Shown here in pieces: positions 43,621 to 56,700 of a DNA stretch of 64,000 bases. Source of the stretch: Welwitschia mirabilis (Eukaryota > Gnetophyta > Gnetopsida > Welwitschiales). Under the pieces are notes generated by a model that was given only the letters and a program-made list of their open reading frames with translations, did not search any database and had not been told where the DNA came from. The DNA lies in NCBI GenBank assembly GCA_051453625.1, contig JBOZIK010000001.1, positions 1,799,092-1,863,091 of the forward strand, read 5' to 3'. How positions within the stretch are numbered: the first letter of the stretch is position 1; each line of letters starts with the position of its first letter. The position numbers were made by a program, and so were the translations under genes.

Positions 43621-45650
43621 AAAGAAGACCCAAAGAAGCTAGAGGATTATTATTATCTAGATAAGTAATTTGAATTATTTATTTTTAGTAGTATTTCTTT
43701 TTTATTATATAGACTATAGTATTTCCTTTTACATTTTTCAATTTTCATTCCATAATAAAGTCCCTATCATCCTCTTTGTGATTTAGATGACACAGGTAGA
43801 TGATGGACTAGGATTAGGGTTTTCTTTCTATTTTTCCATAGGTTTGTTTTTGTTTTCTACTATATAAAAGATTGATATCATCTCCTCTATCATTCAGATG
43901 ACATAGGCAAATGACTATTAGTGTTATTTCTATTCTTTTTTTTGGCAAATTTATTTTTTATATTTCTATTTTTATTTTTTAGTGGTCGTTTAGGATATCA
44001 TCTAGGTTATGATAAAAATGATGATTGTGTAAGTAGGAACATGATAAAATCTAGTGAAAAGCTAAAATATCATAGGAAATAAAGCTTGATCAAGGAAAAT
44101 AGTAGAGAAGACTTACTCAACTACAAACAAAACTTAGGTACACATACCCTAGTAAGTAAATTTCAAAAACTAAAGAAATTTTTTCTTCTTTTCTTATTTT
44201 ATAATGAAATCTTTTAAAATAATTATGAAAATAATATAATAGAAGAAAAATTATTTATCTCTTCTTCATCAATGTCAAAATTTAATAAGTAGCATTTCTT
44301 AGTATACCAATCATGACAAGAATATATAATTCAAATGAAAACATTATAGTTGCAGAGTTAACTACTAAAAGGAAATGAGAAATCTAAAATTCTTTTTACT
44401 TAACTCCTAGTAATGATATAGAATATAAAACTATGAAATTTTTTGGTTCATATTTCTCATCTAAATCTACAAATAATGATAACAATACTATTGGAGAAAT
44501 ATTGGCTGATTAGAGAAGAAAATTAATAATTTCTAAGGATAATGATAAGAGACTACTTTAAGAAATATAGCAAAAAGAAGAAGAAATGTAAATATTTTAG
44601 AGGATAAGAGAAAAAGAACAATTCAAGAAATCTTTCTAGAAAGAATATGGATAACATTGAATGATCTTAAGACTAGGAATTGGGCCCCTTTCTATTTTCA
44701 ACCTTCTTATTTTTCCTTCCCTCTTTTTAAGCTTTATGTAAAAATGACAATAAAGATTTTCAACATTTTAGGGATTCCATCTTGTTTAGATCCTACAAAT
44801 ATTTTAGTAAATTCCATCATCTCCCATGAATTACTATGAAGAAAGAAAGTACTATGCTTAATAAGTTCTTGATAAAATGAAAAAGAAGAAAGTAGATACC
44901 TACAAAGATTTAAAAAATTAAAATAAGAACATAGAAAATCTAATTAAGATGATTTAACAAAATTTATTACAAAATTATTACAATACAACAAACCTATCCT
45001 ACTCTTTCCACTACGTACCACCTTGAGAAAAATAAAGAGAACTTAGAAACAAGTAGTAACAATTCTTGATTTAATATAGAAAATGAAATTATGGATTAAT
45101 ATACAACATCTTACTCATTAGAATATGGACAAAAGGTTGATAATGATGATTCAAGGATTATTTATTAGATGATGACATTGAGATACTAGATTATGTCCTT
45201 GACATCCATTTACTAATAGGAAATCCAAATGAAAAGAAAGAATCATCTCATGAAGAATATAAAAATTTTTTAATTCATGAAGAAAATAATGATCACATAT
45301 TTCTTTCTAATCTTTTTGGGTGAATCTAATAATTTGGAGAATAATGACATACAAAAACGTGGTGAAGAAAAGGAGTATAAGAAAAATAATGATGAGCAAA
45401 TTTATCTTTATTATATTTTTGATGAATCTAATAACTTAGAAAATGACAACAATATTAAAAAAACAATAATAGTATAATGAAGAAAAGGAAGATATAATTA
45501 AAGATAATTAGGAATAAGATGAAGGAATCATTTAATAAAGTAATGATGAATACAACAATGAGGAGGAGAGAAATAATGAAAAACCCATCGAAAATCAACC
45601 AAACTTAATGGAGAATAAAGCTATTCTTTTTAATGTAACAATCTAAATCA
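43621..45650 (+). pseudogene. Leader and gag-like remains of the gypsy element, truncated
   Basis: A leader (to about 44280) carries two more copies of the AGATGAC/GATGATGG dyad motif. From about 44310 a Lys/Asn/Glu-rich coding remnant follows, with open pieces at 44657-44839 and 45277-45477, the latter holding repeated ESNNLEN stretches. Position after the LTR suggests gag, but no gag motif was recognised. It stops at about 45650 where Athila B begins, the junction between the two duplicated blocks. Confidence 0.4.
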
Positions 45651-47015
45651 TGTGAGAATATTTTCATTTAAGAATTTTATTACTATTTGAGCATCATTTG
45701 ATTGATAATCACATGACTCAACCCATTTTGTTACGTAGTCCACTTAGAAAAGAATGTACGAATACCTATTTGAAGACAAAGAAGGGCCTTAAAAATTAAT
45801 TTCCCAAATATCAAAGGGTTCAGCTATGAGAATGGGATTTAAGGGCATCATTTGTCTTCATGAAATAATTCTTAATTTTTGGCAATTATCACAATAATTA
45901 TAGTAAAAATAGGAGCCTTTGAAAATGAAAGACTAATAGAAATCGAAATGAAGGACTTCTGCAGCTATTTCATTGGCTAAGTAATGGTCCCCTCAATCTT
46001 CAAAGTGGTAATTCTTGAGAATGTTTTCAATTTTAGTTTGAGAGATGATCTAGATAATGTTTGAAAAGGTAAGGGCTATCCCAAAAGAGATATTTGACCT
46101 GATCTAAGAACCTATTTTTATCATTAGGAGTCCAATAAGAAGAAATAATTTTGGATAGTTGGCAATATCCATAAACTAAGGTGCTTCCTTAACTAAAAAG
46201 AGATATTCATTTAGGAAGGTGTCATTAATGAGAAGGGATGTTTATATATTATCTTGAGTTAATCGTGAAATATGATCCATAATTAATTATCAAAATTATT
46301 TTTATTTTTAATCTCTAAGTTAAATTCTTATAGAAGAAGGATTCATCTGATCAGTCTTTGTTTTAAATCCTTTTTGACAAAGACATATCTCAGAGCTGAG
46401 TGATCAATATAAATAATTACCCTATATTCTAAAAAGTACTACCTAAATTTCTCTAAAGAAAAGACTATAGCTAGTAGCTCTTTCTCTATAATAATGTAGA
46501 TAAACTAAGTATCATTCAAAGTCTTATTGACATAATAAATTACCTTTGATTTTTTATCTATCCTTTCTCCTAAAATAGCCCTTACCAGATAGTCATTGAC
46601 ATCATACATAAGATTAAAAGATAACTTAAAATTCAGTGGTTGAATGATTAGGGTAAAATTTAAATTTTCCTTGAGTTATTTAAAGGGTTGTTAAAATTCA
46701 GGGATCTAGCTAAAGGTGATGTTTTTGCTTAAAAAATTATACATTCTTGAAATCATTCATAAATATTCTATAATATCTTTCATGTTATAAGAAAGATCTA
46801 ATATTGTTTTATTTTTAAGGGTTTAATAGGTGTGTGATTAAAGAAATCTTTATAGGATCTACATAGATTCCTTCTTTAGAAATGACATGTTCTAAACTAT
46901 GCCTTGATTAACCATAAAATGTCATTTTTTCCAGATGAGCTCAAGAATTTTTTCATTAACATCACTTAAGACATGTTTTAAGTTATAAAAACTATGATTA
47001 AAATAGGCTTAATAG
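45650..47015 (-). pseudogene. Athila B integrase (part), RNase H and end of reverse transcriptase
   Basis: Minus-strand sequence colinear with 25260-26660 of copy A, with many substitutions and small indels. Near 45700 the remains of the THKWVE-like integrase segment can be matched to copy A. No open frame is left. Copia-2 interrupts it at 47016. Confidence 0.7.
47011..47015. repeat. Target-site duplication of Copia-2 (AATAG; right copy CATAG at 56112-56116)
   Basis: The two copies differ by one base. Athila A has the empty site at about 26633-26645 (CTCATAGACCAAGAAG), which matches the left flank up to CATAG and the right flank from CATAG on. Confidence 0.75.
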
Positions 47016-48242
47016 TTTTAAGATATAATTTTCCAAGTTGATGTCAAAATGTGTTAGATTCTTTATAGAAAATATTAATGTTTATAATTCAAAAGCTAAA
47101 ATCTTTTATCACAAACCTTACCTAAACCTGATAAGTTTTAAACCATTAAAGGAGTTAACTAGATTTCTAAGGATTGATCAAACCCAAACCAAGAAGTGTA
47201 AAATAGATTACTAAGGGGTTGACCATATTCCTAAGAGGTCGACCAGACCTATACCAAAAGTTTTATCACTTCTGATCATCAAGGAATCAACTGAATTCCA
47301 TAGAGTTTAATCAAACCTAGAGTAAAATGTTTTTATCTTTTCTAATTAAGGGGCTAACAAGATTTCTAAGGGGTCGACTATACTTGGGTTATAAATATTA
47401 TTTTTCACTTTTCTAGATATGGGATCAACTAGACTAAAATGTGGTAGATTATACATGCGATTAATTGGATCTTGATGGAATGACAGAACATGGAGCCATA
47501 AGAAACTTGGATCGATCAAAAGAAGATGAGGGTAATCAAATTTAGTAATGGCACTTGATGGGATCAATTAGACATTTTAAGGAGTTGACTAATCATGATG
47601 AAAATGAGATTTCTCAATCATTGGCCTCTCATTTTTATTTATTAGAGAATCTATTTCACTTATAAAATTCTAAAATGTTTCTCTTATATATTTTTCAGCC
47701 ATTGAAAACACTGTAGAACTTTTGGCACATCTCTATTTGACCAAAGATGTACAGATATCTTTTATGATCATTAGTACTTGATCAATTAGTTTGCACTGTA
47801 TGTATGTGGATTTTGATATCATTTTAAGCAGTGTAGTACCATTATTCTTGTACTTTAGATCTAGTGGAACCTATGCATTATGGCATATTATTATTACCAA
47901 ATAGTATTTTCTTTAAAGGTTGAAATTGAGCCTCTAAAAAGTATAATTATAAAAGGTTATAGATGAATCTAGAATATTTATAAAGTATTAATAGAAATTT
48001 GTATTAGACTTGGATAGAAGTTGATTGCTGAGAATGGAGTAGTGATTTTTTTGAACCACTATAAATCACGTGTCTATCTTCATTAGTATTTTGTGCTTTT
48101 AATTATCTTTATTTTGGATTGAATTTTTTTATTTAATATGTACAAATATCTTTTAGTTTTCAATACTTGAAAATATGGCTTTTGAGATTATTTAAAATTT
48201 TTAATCCTATTTATCCCTCCCTCTAGGGTTCTATATTCTTCA
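47016..48242 (+). repeat. 5' LTR of Copia-2, with decayed primer site after it
   Basis: 1227 bp from TTTTAAGATATAA to ATTCTTCA. After two bases comes TGATATTAGAGC (48245-48256), the Met primer site with two changes. The GTCGACT/GTTGACT word cluster is present (about 47150-47590), as is a TATATA box near 47686. Confidence 0.8.
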
Positions 48243-48307
48243 TTTGATATTAGAGCTAGGTAGAGTCATTGGTAGATCCTACTAGATCTAGATTCATAAC
48301 CCTAAAT

Positions 48308-49340
48308 ATGAGTAATCCTTCAAATGGCTTTTCTACTAGAAGACCACCCATGTTTGATGGAAGAAAATATGCCTATTAGAAGACCCGTATGAGAATCTTT
48401 ACTAGACCTTTGGATGTAAACATAGAAGAGGTAATATACAATGGATACATCATGCCTACTCTATACAAGAGTAATATTAATGAAAATACCATAGTGGTAG
48501 AAAAGTATCGATATTCATGGACCCCTATGAACAAAGCTAAGGCTATCCTAGATGACTGTGCCCTTAACACTATTTTTTATGCAGTATGTATAGATGAGAG
48601 TTCAAAAGGATCATGAACTATGAACACACTAAAAAATCTTGGAATATTATTAAAATAGCACATGAAGGAACATCTACTATTAAGAAAATAAAGCTATAGA
48701 TGCTTATTTCCAAGTTTGAAGACATTCGCATAAATGAAGAGGAGACTCAACAAGAGTTCTTTTCTAGACTGATAGACATTATTCTATGGCAAATCTAGAT
48801 AAGAGAATGAATGAAGAAAAGGTTGTTTAAAAAGTTTTAAGAATTCTCTCAAAACACTTAGAGCCAAAGATCATAGCCATCAAAGAAAGCAAGAACATCA
48901 ATCAAATGGCACTTAAGAAACTTTAAGGTAATCTTCAAACTTATGAGCTAAAATTTACTATAGATTAAAAAAAATTATTACTTTGATAAGTGTGTAAGAA
49001 AAATATAGATCTAAAAAATCAAATGAAAACTTTGGTGAAGATGAAGTTTCTCTTTTAGCAAGGAGATTTAAAAAGTCCTTGCATAAAAGAAGGAAAGAAG
49101 GTAAATCAAGCAGAGGATCAAAAAGGGGTCATTTCAAATTTAAAAGAGATTAAGAAAGAGGAAAGGAGATCTAATGCTATGCTTATAAGGAATATGGACA
49201 TGTTGCAAATGAATGTCCAAACAATAGAAGATGTTAGAGAAAATTAAAAACATCATCCTTCATTGCCAGATGGATTAATGCAGATGAAGAAGATGATAAT
49301 AGCTCAAGCTAGGATTTAGATGAAGACTGAAGAATTTCTT
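48308..49340 (+). pseudogene. Copia-2 gag remains
   Basis: ATG at 48308 opens the same MSNPSNG start as Copia-1, then an RRPPMFDGRKYAY segment in which the following Trp codon is TAG. An open piece (48389-48616) follows. The zinc knuckle (49175-49216) has lost its second Cys (Tyr instead), while the His and last Cys are kept. Several stops and frame changes. Confidence 0.7.
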
Positions 49341-50135
49341 TCATGGCAATGGTTCCTTCCAGAAAGAACATGCCTTATTATTAGAACCAGATGATCTAGA
49401 TCTTATTGAAAAAGATCAAAATAAGCTTGAAAACATCTACTAAGAGCTTTACTCAAAATGTGAAAAATTGACAAAGTGAATCAATGATCTAAATAAGATA
49501 GTAAAGGTTCTAACTAAAGAAAAGAAAGAGTTGAAGAGAAAGTATAGAATGGTTTTAATTAAAGACTTTGAAATTATTTAAGAGATAAAAAGCTTGTCTC
49601 ATGTTGTAAATAAAGTTTCAAATAGTTTAACTAAACTAGAATAGATGGCTGAGATACGAAAACTGGGTCATAACAAGAAAGGTATTCTATTTGTATCTCA
49701 AAGACCATGAAATTAGCTAAATCAAGTAATATGGCAAAACGATTATGTATCAAAAATTACATGTCATTTTTGTGATAAGTTTGAACATTTTTAATTATTT
49801 TGAAATTCTAGAAAGTTAATTCTCTTTTTAAATTGTGTTAGTACTTTTCCTTTTAAATTTGTCCTAAGGGGATGTATAATACAATAGTCCAAAAGAACTA
49901 AGTGGATAAGAGCTGATAACTTAAAAGGCCTTTTAATCCAAATAGCTTTTAAGGTATCAAATGAAACTAGCTAGTACTTAAATAGTGATTGCTCTTGATA
50001 TAGGACAAGTAACAAATCGAGGCTCTAACAATTGAATGACTTCGATGAAGGATAAGTTACATTTTATGACAATGGAAGATCAAAGATTAAAGGAATTGAA
50101 AGCATTGGTGGAGGTAACATGTCTAAGATAAATGA
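49341..50135 (+). pseudogene. Copia-2 gag end and protease remains
   Basis: Lys/Glu-rich helical remains (about 49430-49640), then the protease start near 49977, where the Asp-Ser-Gly of Copia-1 reads Asn-Ser-Asp, so the active site is lost. The following stretch with KIKGIESIGGGNMSKIND runs into the gap at 50136. Confidence 0.65.
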
Positions 50136-51105
50136 NNNNNNNNNNNNNNNNNNNNNNNNNNNNNNNNNNNNNNNNNNNNNNNNNNNNNNNNNNNNNNNNN
50201 NNNNNNNNNNNNNNNNNNNNNNNNNNNNNNNNNNNNNNNNNNNNNNNNNNNNNNNNNNNNNNNNNNNNNNNNNNNNNNNNNNNNNNNNNNNNNNNNNNNN
50301 NNNNNNNNNNNNNNNNNNNNNNNNNNNNNNNNNNNNNNNNNNNNNNNNNNNNNNNNNNNNNNNNNNNNNNNNNNNNNNNNNNNNNNNNNNNNNNNNNNNN
50401 NNNNNNNNNNNNNNNNNNNNNNNNNNNNNNNNNNNNNNNNNNNNNNNNNNNNNNNNNNNNNNNNNNNNNNNNNNNNNNNNNNNNNNNNNNNNNNNNNNNN
50501 NNNNNNNNNNNNNNNNNNNNNNNNNNNNNNNNNNNNNNNNNNNNNNNNNNNNNNNNNNNNNNNNNNNNNNNNNNNNNNNNNNNNNNNNNNNNNNNNNNNN
50601 NNNNNNNNNNNNNNNNNNNNNNNNNNNNNNNNNNNNNNNNNNNNNNNNNNNNNNNNNNNNNNNNNNNNNNNNNNNNNNNNNNNNNNNNNNNNNNNNNNNN
50701 NNNNNNNNNNNNNNNNNNNNNNNNNNNNNNNNNNNNNNNNNNNNNNNNNNNNNNNNNNNNNNNNNNNNNNNNNNNNNNNNNNNNNNNNNNNNNNNNNNNN
50801 NNNNNNNNNNNNNNNNNNNNNNNNNNNNNNNNNNNNNNNNNNNNNNNNNNNNNNNNNNNNNNNNNNNNNNNNNNNNNNNNNNNNNNNNNNNNNNNNNNNN
50901 NNNNNNNNNNNNNNNNNNNNNNNNNNNNNNNNNNNNNNNNNNNNNNNNNNNNNNNNNNNNNNNNNNNNNNNNNNNNNNNNNNNNNNNNNNNNNNNNNNNN
51001 NNNNNNNNNNNNNNNNNNNNNNNNNNNNNNNNNNNNNNNNNNNNNNNNNNNNNNNNNNNNNNNNNNNNNNNNNNNNNNNNNNNNNNNNNNNNNNNNNNNN
51101 NNNNN
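50136..51105. other. Assembly gap (970 N) covering Copia-2 integrase
   Basis: By comparison with Copia-1, the gap replaces the end of the protease and almost the whole integrase. All long frames across it are artefacts. Confidence 0.9.
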
Positions 51106-52850
51106 TGGAAGAATCTATAAATGTTCAAATAGATGATTTAAGAACTAGATTTCTTCCTTCAAATGGTGAAGAAAACTTAACTCCAAGAACTTTCATAATA
51201 AAATAAGTATTAATAAAAAAGAAAGAAGAGCTAACTCAAGAAGTTGTTTTCAAAAAATCTAAAGAGCTAAAAGATAACCCTTTAGGATTCATCATTGGAG
51301 ATGTTAGCTTAAATATTTGAATAAGGAATTCTCTTAAAGATTTCTATGCTCATATTTATTATGTTTCTAAAATTAAACCTAGAAAGTTTGAAGAGGCTGA
51401 ATATCATAAAGAATGAATGATCGCTATGCAAGATGAGCTTCAACAATTCAAAAGAAATGATGTGTGAAAACTTGTTAAAAGACCAAAAATCCAAAATGTT
51501 ATTAGAAAAAAATGGATTTTTAAGAAAAATTATGATGAATAAAATAATTTAATTAAGAATAAATCAAGATTAGTAGCGCAAGGATACAACCAAATTGAAG
51601 GAATAGATGTAGGTAATACTTTTGCTCCAATAGCTAAGATATATAATATTAGAATGTTTTTAGTATTTAAGAACATTAAATTTTATTAAATGGATGTGAA
51701 AAGTACCTTTCTGAATGGAACTCTTAAGAAATAAGTTTATGTAGAATAACCTCAAGGGTTTATTAATTCATACAAACTAAACCATATGTATAGATCCAAA
51801 AAGGCCTTATATGGATCAAAATAAGCTCCAAAGGCATGGTATAAAAAGCTAGTTACATTTTTAAATGAAAATGGTTATACTCATGGAATCATGGAAAACA
51901 TCTTGTTTGTCAAAAATCTAAAAAAGGACTTTATTATTATTTAAATATATGTATATGACATAATTTTTAGAGCTTCAAACAAAGTTCTCTCAAAAGAATT
52001 CGCTATGCTTGGTGAAGTTCGAATGTTTCTTGGTTTTTAAATCAAACAAATATAACATGAAATATCTATATCTCAATCTAAATATACAAGGGATTTGATC
52101 AAATGACTTGGATTAGACAATGCAAAATCAACTAAAACACCTATGTAAACTTCTTATAAGGTTAGTTTTAATGAACATAGAAAATTTATAGACCAAAAAC
52201 TTTATAGAAGTATGATAGAAAGTCTATTATATCTAATCGCTAGTAGACCTAATATAATATCTAGTGTTACCATGTGTGATATATATTAAACTCAACTAAA
52301 AGAATCACACCTTTAAGTAGTCAAAAGAATCATAAGATACATAAAAGGCACAAGTGAACATGAATTATAGTATCTTATAGAAACATCTTTTAAACTTATA
52401 GGCTTTAGTAATGTAAATTAGGCTAGGTGTAAAGATGATAGGAAAAGTACTAGTGGTAATTGCTTTCTTTTAGGATCATGCTTAGTAGAATGGACAAGTA
52501 AAAATTAAAACTCTATCTTCCTTTCCTACAATAGAAGTAGAATATATATCTATAAGAAGTTGTTGCATCCATCTCCTTTGGATGAAAAAATGCTAAAAGA
52601 CTTTGGAGTATATTTTCAATGGGTTCCAATATTTTGTAATAATACAAGTGGAATAAATATTTCAAAGAATACTATCCAACATTTTAGAACTAAACACATT
52701 GAATTAAGACATCATTCCTTATAATTCAAGTAGAAAAGTTAATATTTCAATGAATTTTATTAGTACTAATAAAAAACTTGTTAATATTTTCATAAAACCC
52801 CTAAACTTTGATAACTTTATGAGACTTTGTAGTGAACTAGGGGTTGTTTC
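51106..52850 (+). pseudogene. Copia-2 reverse transcriptase and RNase H remains
   Basis: One frame can be followed for long stretches with isolated stops: KKWIFKK, then SRLVAQGYNQIEGIDV, MDVKSTFLNGTL, the catalytic box decayed to Tyr-Val-Tyr-Asp (near 51945), SLLYLIASRPNI near 52230 and KSTSGNCFLLGSCL near 52445. The end of RNase H lies near 52820. Compared with Copia-1 the reading frame is better kept, but both catalytic boxes are damaged, in different ways. Confidence 0.8.
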
Positions 52851-53250
52851 TCCATCCTTTAGCTAAAGGCAGGCTAGTCGACTAGATCTTACATTTATTC
52901 GATAGGAACTAGTTGGTTGATTGTATTTTTATCTGGTCACTTGATATTTCCCAGATCAACCTGAATATAGTTGGATCAACTGGTCTGAAAACTAAGTTAA
53001 ATAGACCTAAAAGTATTTTGATCCAAGTCTCATTGGGTTGACTAGATCATAACTTGGTTAATTATATCTGTAGAATTATAGTGTGGAAGTTAAGATGATG
53101 GACCCAATTTATTTCTTAAATTTGACTTGATCGCCCTTATTTATAAAATCTTATGGAGTTCTAACCTTTTCCATTCATACCTATCCACCTGTCTCCTTTA
53201 GATCTAGTTGTTTTTCTTAAGTCTCTTTCAGGAAGTGCCATGTGCTTTTA

Positions 53251-54301
53251 ATGGTAGAGGGTCACTCAAGCAGACATTAGAAGGAGGCAGCAAGCAAAGA
53301 TGTAGGTCTTTTTACTCTATAATATTTGATAAGGCTCTAGTTAAGTTCATAAAGAAGTTTGAGAAGAAGCCTAACTGCTAGGAAAGGCTTATTGTTCAAG
53401 AGATTTTAGAGAACTAAGAGATGTGGTAATATTACTAAATGAGTTTTATTTGTCTTATTTTCTTGATATCTCAAGATCAGCCTATCCTTTTCTCATTAGA
53501 ATGTTTTATTATAATGCCTCCTTTAATGCTGACTCTTCTACATTAATAACCCTTATTTTGAGAAGAAGGATTAGCATTATTATAGATCTTAATGCCTACC
53601 TTACAAATCTCCCTATAAAAGACTATAAGAAGCTTTGGACCATACATGATTCCATGGAGGATAAAGTAGAGATCATCAAGGAGCTCTGTGGTAAGTTTCA
53701 TTGGTGGAAAACCACCCTCTTCACCTCCTATCTTACCCCAAAGTATTAGTTTTTGCATTTGGTTTTTACTTATAGTTTCTTACCTTTGGGGTGTTATTAT
53801 GATAAGATATCCAATTATAGAGTCTACTTGTTATATTTGGTAGGAACTAAGAATTCTATAGATGTTCTTATCATTATGCTAGAAAATATGGTCTCTCAGT
53901 TGAAGTATCACAAGACTAGGACTCTTCCTTACTTTATATTAATTGCAAACATTTATCATTAATTTAGAGTCTAGTTACACCCAAAGTTAGAAATCTTAAC
54001 TTCTATGTTAGCCATTGGGTATGCAAATTTGTTTTGGATGCATATTTTTGTAGGATCTAAGAAATCTTTCAAGTTTCCTTCTCCTAAGCAAGCATCTTCT
54101 AAAGAGACTCTTTCATACTTGAAGAGGTTGGATTCTCATACCATGCACATGAAAGAGGCTCTAATCATAGTAGAGTATAAGGTAGCTAACACTTTTAAGG
54201 AAACCAGTAGCTCTGCACAGAAGGTAGCTAAATAAGGGAAAGAAAAAGAAGACCCAAATTCTAAAGCAGAATCTGAGGAGGAAGAAGAAGAATCTGATTA
54301 A
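53251..54301 (+). pseudogene. Copia-2 env-like (plant transposon protein) frame
   Basis: The last 293 codons (53423-54301) stay in one frame, broken only by single stops (TAG at 53747, TAA at 53960, one TAG soon after and TAA at 54233), with no frameshift. Recognisable parts are a YPFLIRMFYYNASFNAD segment, a LPIKDYKKLW stretch, FLPLGCYYDKISNYRVYLLY followed by VGTKNSIDVLI, and LPYFILIANIY, the usual order of the plant transposon protein domain. The end is an acidic Glu run and Ser-Asp. The upstream part (53251-53422) has stops and at least one frame change. The function of this family is unknown. Confidence 0.7.
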
Positions 54302-54840
54302 TTTTTTGTACTATTTTTTATCTTTTACTTATACTTGTTTATTGTCAGTTTTCTCTTATTTGTTATTCATGTTAAAAGATGAAGAAATAGTAGTTGTTTT
54401 TTTAGTTTTTATCAATTGGTATTAGTTTTTTTCAATAGTACTTGTCAGTTTTTCTATCAGTTGTAATTGCTCTTTATGAAAACCTTTCTGCTATACTACT
54501 TAAATTTAAGAAATAGAAATGCATTTGGTATTATTTGCCTTGACTATTCAATGCATATTTATTTTAACATGAATCATGATTTTAGTACATTTATTATTAA
54601 TATTTAATATCTTAAGAACCATGATTTTGTCACACCTATTAAATGAATATTACATGTTTCATGAACTATACTTCAAAATTATTTATACTTGTTACTCTTG
54701 TTGGAAACCCTTTATGAATGCTTAATTTGATATATATGCTCAATATTATTTTGCAAATTTAATGGGTATTATTTAAGGAAGGTTTTTCTAATTAATATCT
54801 TTCATCTAAATATAATGCCATCAATGTTAAAGGGAGAGAT
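54302..54840 (+). other. 3' non-coding region and polypurine tract of Copia-2
   Basis: No frame. It ends in the purine tract AAAGGGAGAGAT directly before the LTR start at 54841. Confidence 0.6.
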
Positions 54841-56111
54841 TACTAGGTTATAATTTACCAAGTTGATGTCAAACTAACATTTTCTAATATAGCAAAATGT
54901 GTTGTATTCTTTACAAAAAATATTAGTCTTTATAAGCTAAAATCTGAAATCTTTTATCACAAATGTTACTTGAACTTGATAAATTTCAAACCCTCAAAGT
55001 GGTCGACTAAATTCCTAAAGGATCAATTGAACCTACACTAAGAAGTATCAAATATAGATTACTAAGTGATTAAGCAGATTCTTAAGGAGTGGACTGGACC
55101 TATACAACAAATTTATTACATATAATCATTAAAGGACTGACTAGATTTCATAGGATTTAACTAGACCTAGAGTAAAATGTTTTTATCTTTTCTGATAAAA
55201 GGGTTGACTAGATTACTGAGGGATCAATAGAACCTAGGCCATGAATATTGTTTGGCACTTTTATAGACATGGGGTCGACCAGATAAAAATGCGGTTAACT
55301 GAACATCTAGTTGATTAGATCCTAAGGGGTCAACCACATATGAAGCCATAAGCAAATTAGGTTGATTAGAATAAGATGAGGGTAACCGACTTTAATGACA
55401 GAACTTGATCGGGTTGACTAAACATTTTAAGGGGTCAACTAATCATGATAGAAATAGGATTTTTCTAGTTGTTTGCCTTCCATTTTTATCCATTAGAGAA
55501 TCTATTTTACTTGTAAAATCCTAAAATTTTTTATCCTATATATTTGCCAGCCATTGAAAACACTTTAGAACTTTTAACACATCTTCTATTTTATCAAAAA
55601 TAAACAAATATCTTTTGTGATAATTAGTACTTGATCAATTAGTTTTTATTATATGTTGATGGATTATAATATTATTTCAAGTGTGTATTACTATTATTCT
55701 TGCAATTTAGATCTAGTGAAATCTCTACCATATGACACGTCATTGTTATCAAATAACATTCTCTCTAAAGATTAAGACTAAGCCTCTAAAAAATATGATT
55801 GTAAAAGGTTATAGGTAAACTTGGAATACCTAGAAAGTGATTAACAGAGATCTTAATTAGGTTTGGGTAGAATATAATCATTGAGAGTGGAGTAGGATGT
55901 TTCCTGAACCACTATAAATTACATGTCTATCTTCATTGGTATTTTGTGCTTTCAGTTATCTTTCTTTCAGATTTATTTTTTTGGTATTTCATATGCTCAA
56001 ATATCTTTCAGTTTTCAATAGTTGAGAAGATATCTTTTGAGGTTATTTAATTTTTTTGTAAATCCTATTCACCCCCATCCCCCCATCCCTTCTATGGTTT
56101 TATATCCTTCA
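54841..56111 (+). repeat. 3' LTR of Copia-2
   Basis: 1271 bp from TACTAGGTTATAA to ATATCCTTCA, colinear with the 5' LTR but clearly diverged. It contains the GTCGAC/GTTGAC cluster (about 55005-55445) and a TATATA box near 55536. Confidence 0.85.
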
Positions 56112-56700
56112 CATAGACTAAGACATCATTTATAAAGGTTTTGATACTTAAATCTAATAAATTAGATAATATTCCAATTATGAAACATTGGAAAAGTGGC
56201 AGATGTAGTATGTAAATTAAAGGAAATTTATTTATAGGTGAACATTTCATCAGGACAGGTGAAGGTAGTTTTGTTTTAATCCTTATAGGAAATTTTAATT
56301 TGATTGTAACTCAAGTACCCATGTAAGAAATAATAAAATTCATGCCATGTAAGTTGCTCTAAGATTTGATTAGATAAAGATATAAGGAAGTGATCACTTC
56401 TTGAGATAGAATTTAATTTTTTGTAGTTAGTACACATCCTCCATTTTATTATGATTCTAGTAGGGATAAGTTCATTATACTCATTTGGGACAAAGGTAAT
56501 TCTTATTTTTTTATCATAGCCTAAGTTCGAATCACTCATTTCCTATCTGAAATAGGATAGATAATTCCATTATCTAGAAGCTTAATCATCTTATTTTTAA
56601 CTACCTCCTTTAAGGCTAGATTTATTTATCTCTGGGCTCTCTTAGATGTCATGAAATTATCTTCTAAGTAAATATGATGCATGAAAATTCTAGGATCAAT
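56112..56700 (-). pseudogene. Athila B reverse transcriptase, N-terminal part
   Basis: Continues 45650-47015 beyond Copia-2. The minus-strand frame 56276-56539 gives the fingers and palm of an Athila polymerase: NEYNELIPTR, WRMCTNYKKLNSISRSDHF, then a HGYLSYNQIKIS segment (usual form DGYSGYNQI). The catalytic box lay close to the insertion point and is not intact. Confidence 0.75.

Larger units (their letters stand above)
47016..56111 (+). mobile_element. Copia-2: SIRE/Maximus-type Ty1/copia retrotransposon, decayed, inside Athila B
   Basis: About 9.1 kb and the same family as Copia-1: 5' LTR 47016-48242, primer site remnant, gag, protease, integrase (lost in the 970-N gap at 50136-51105), reverse transcriptase, RNase H, env-like frame, polypurine tract and 3' LTR 54841-56111. 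It sits in another position of Athila than Copia-1, so it is a separate insertion. Confidence 0.85.

Noticed and set aside
48376-48570. 64-codon minus-strand frame
   Set aside because: It is antisense to the Copia-2 gag remnant at 48389-48616.
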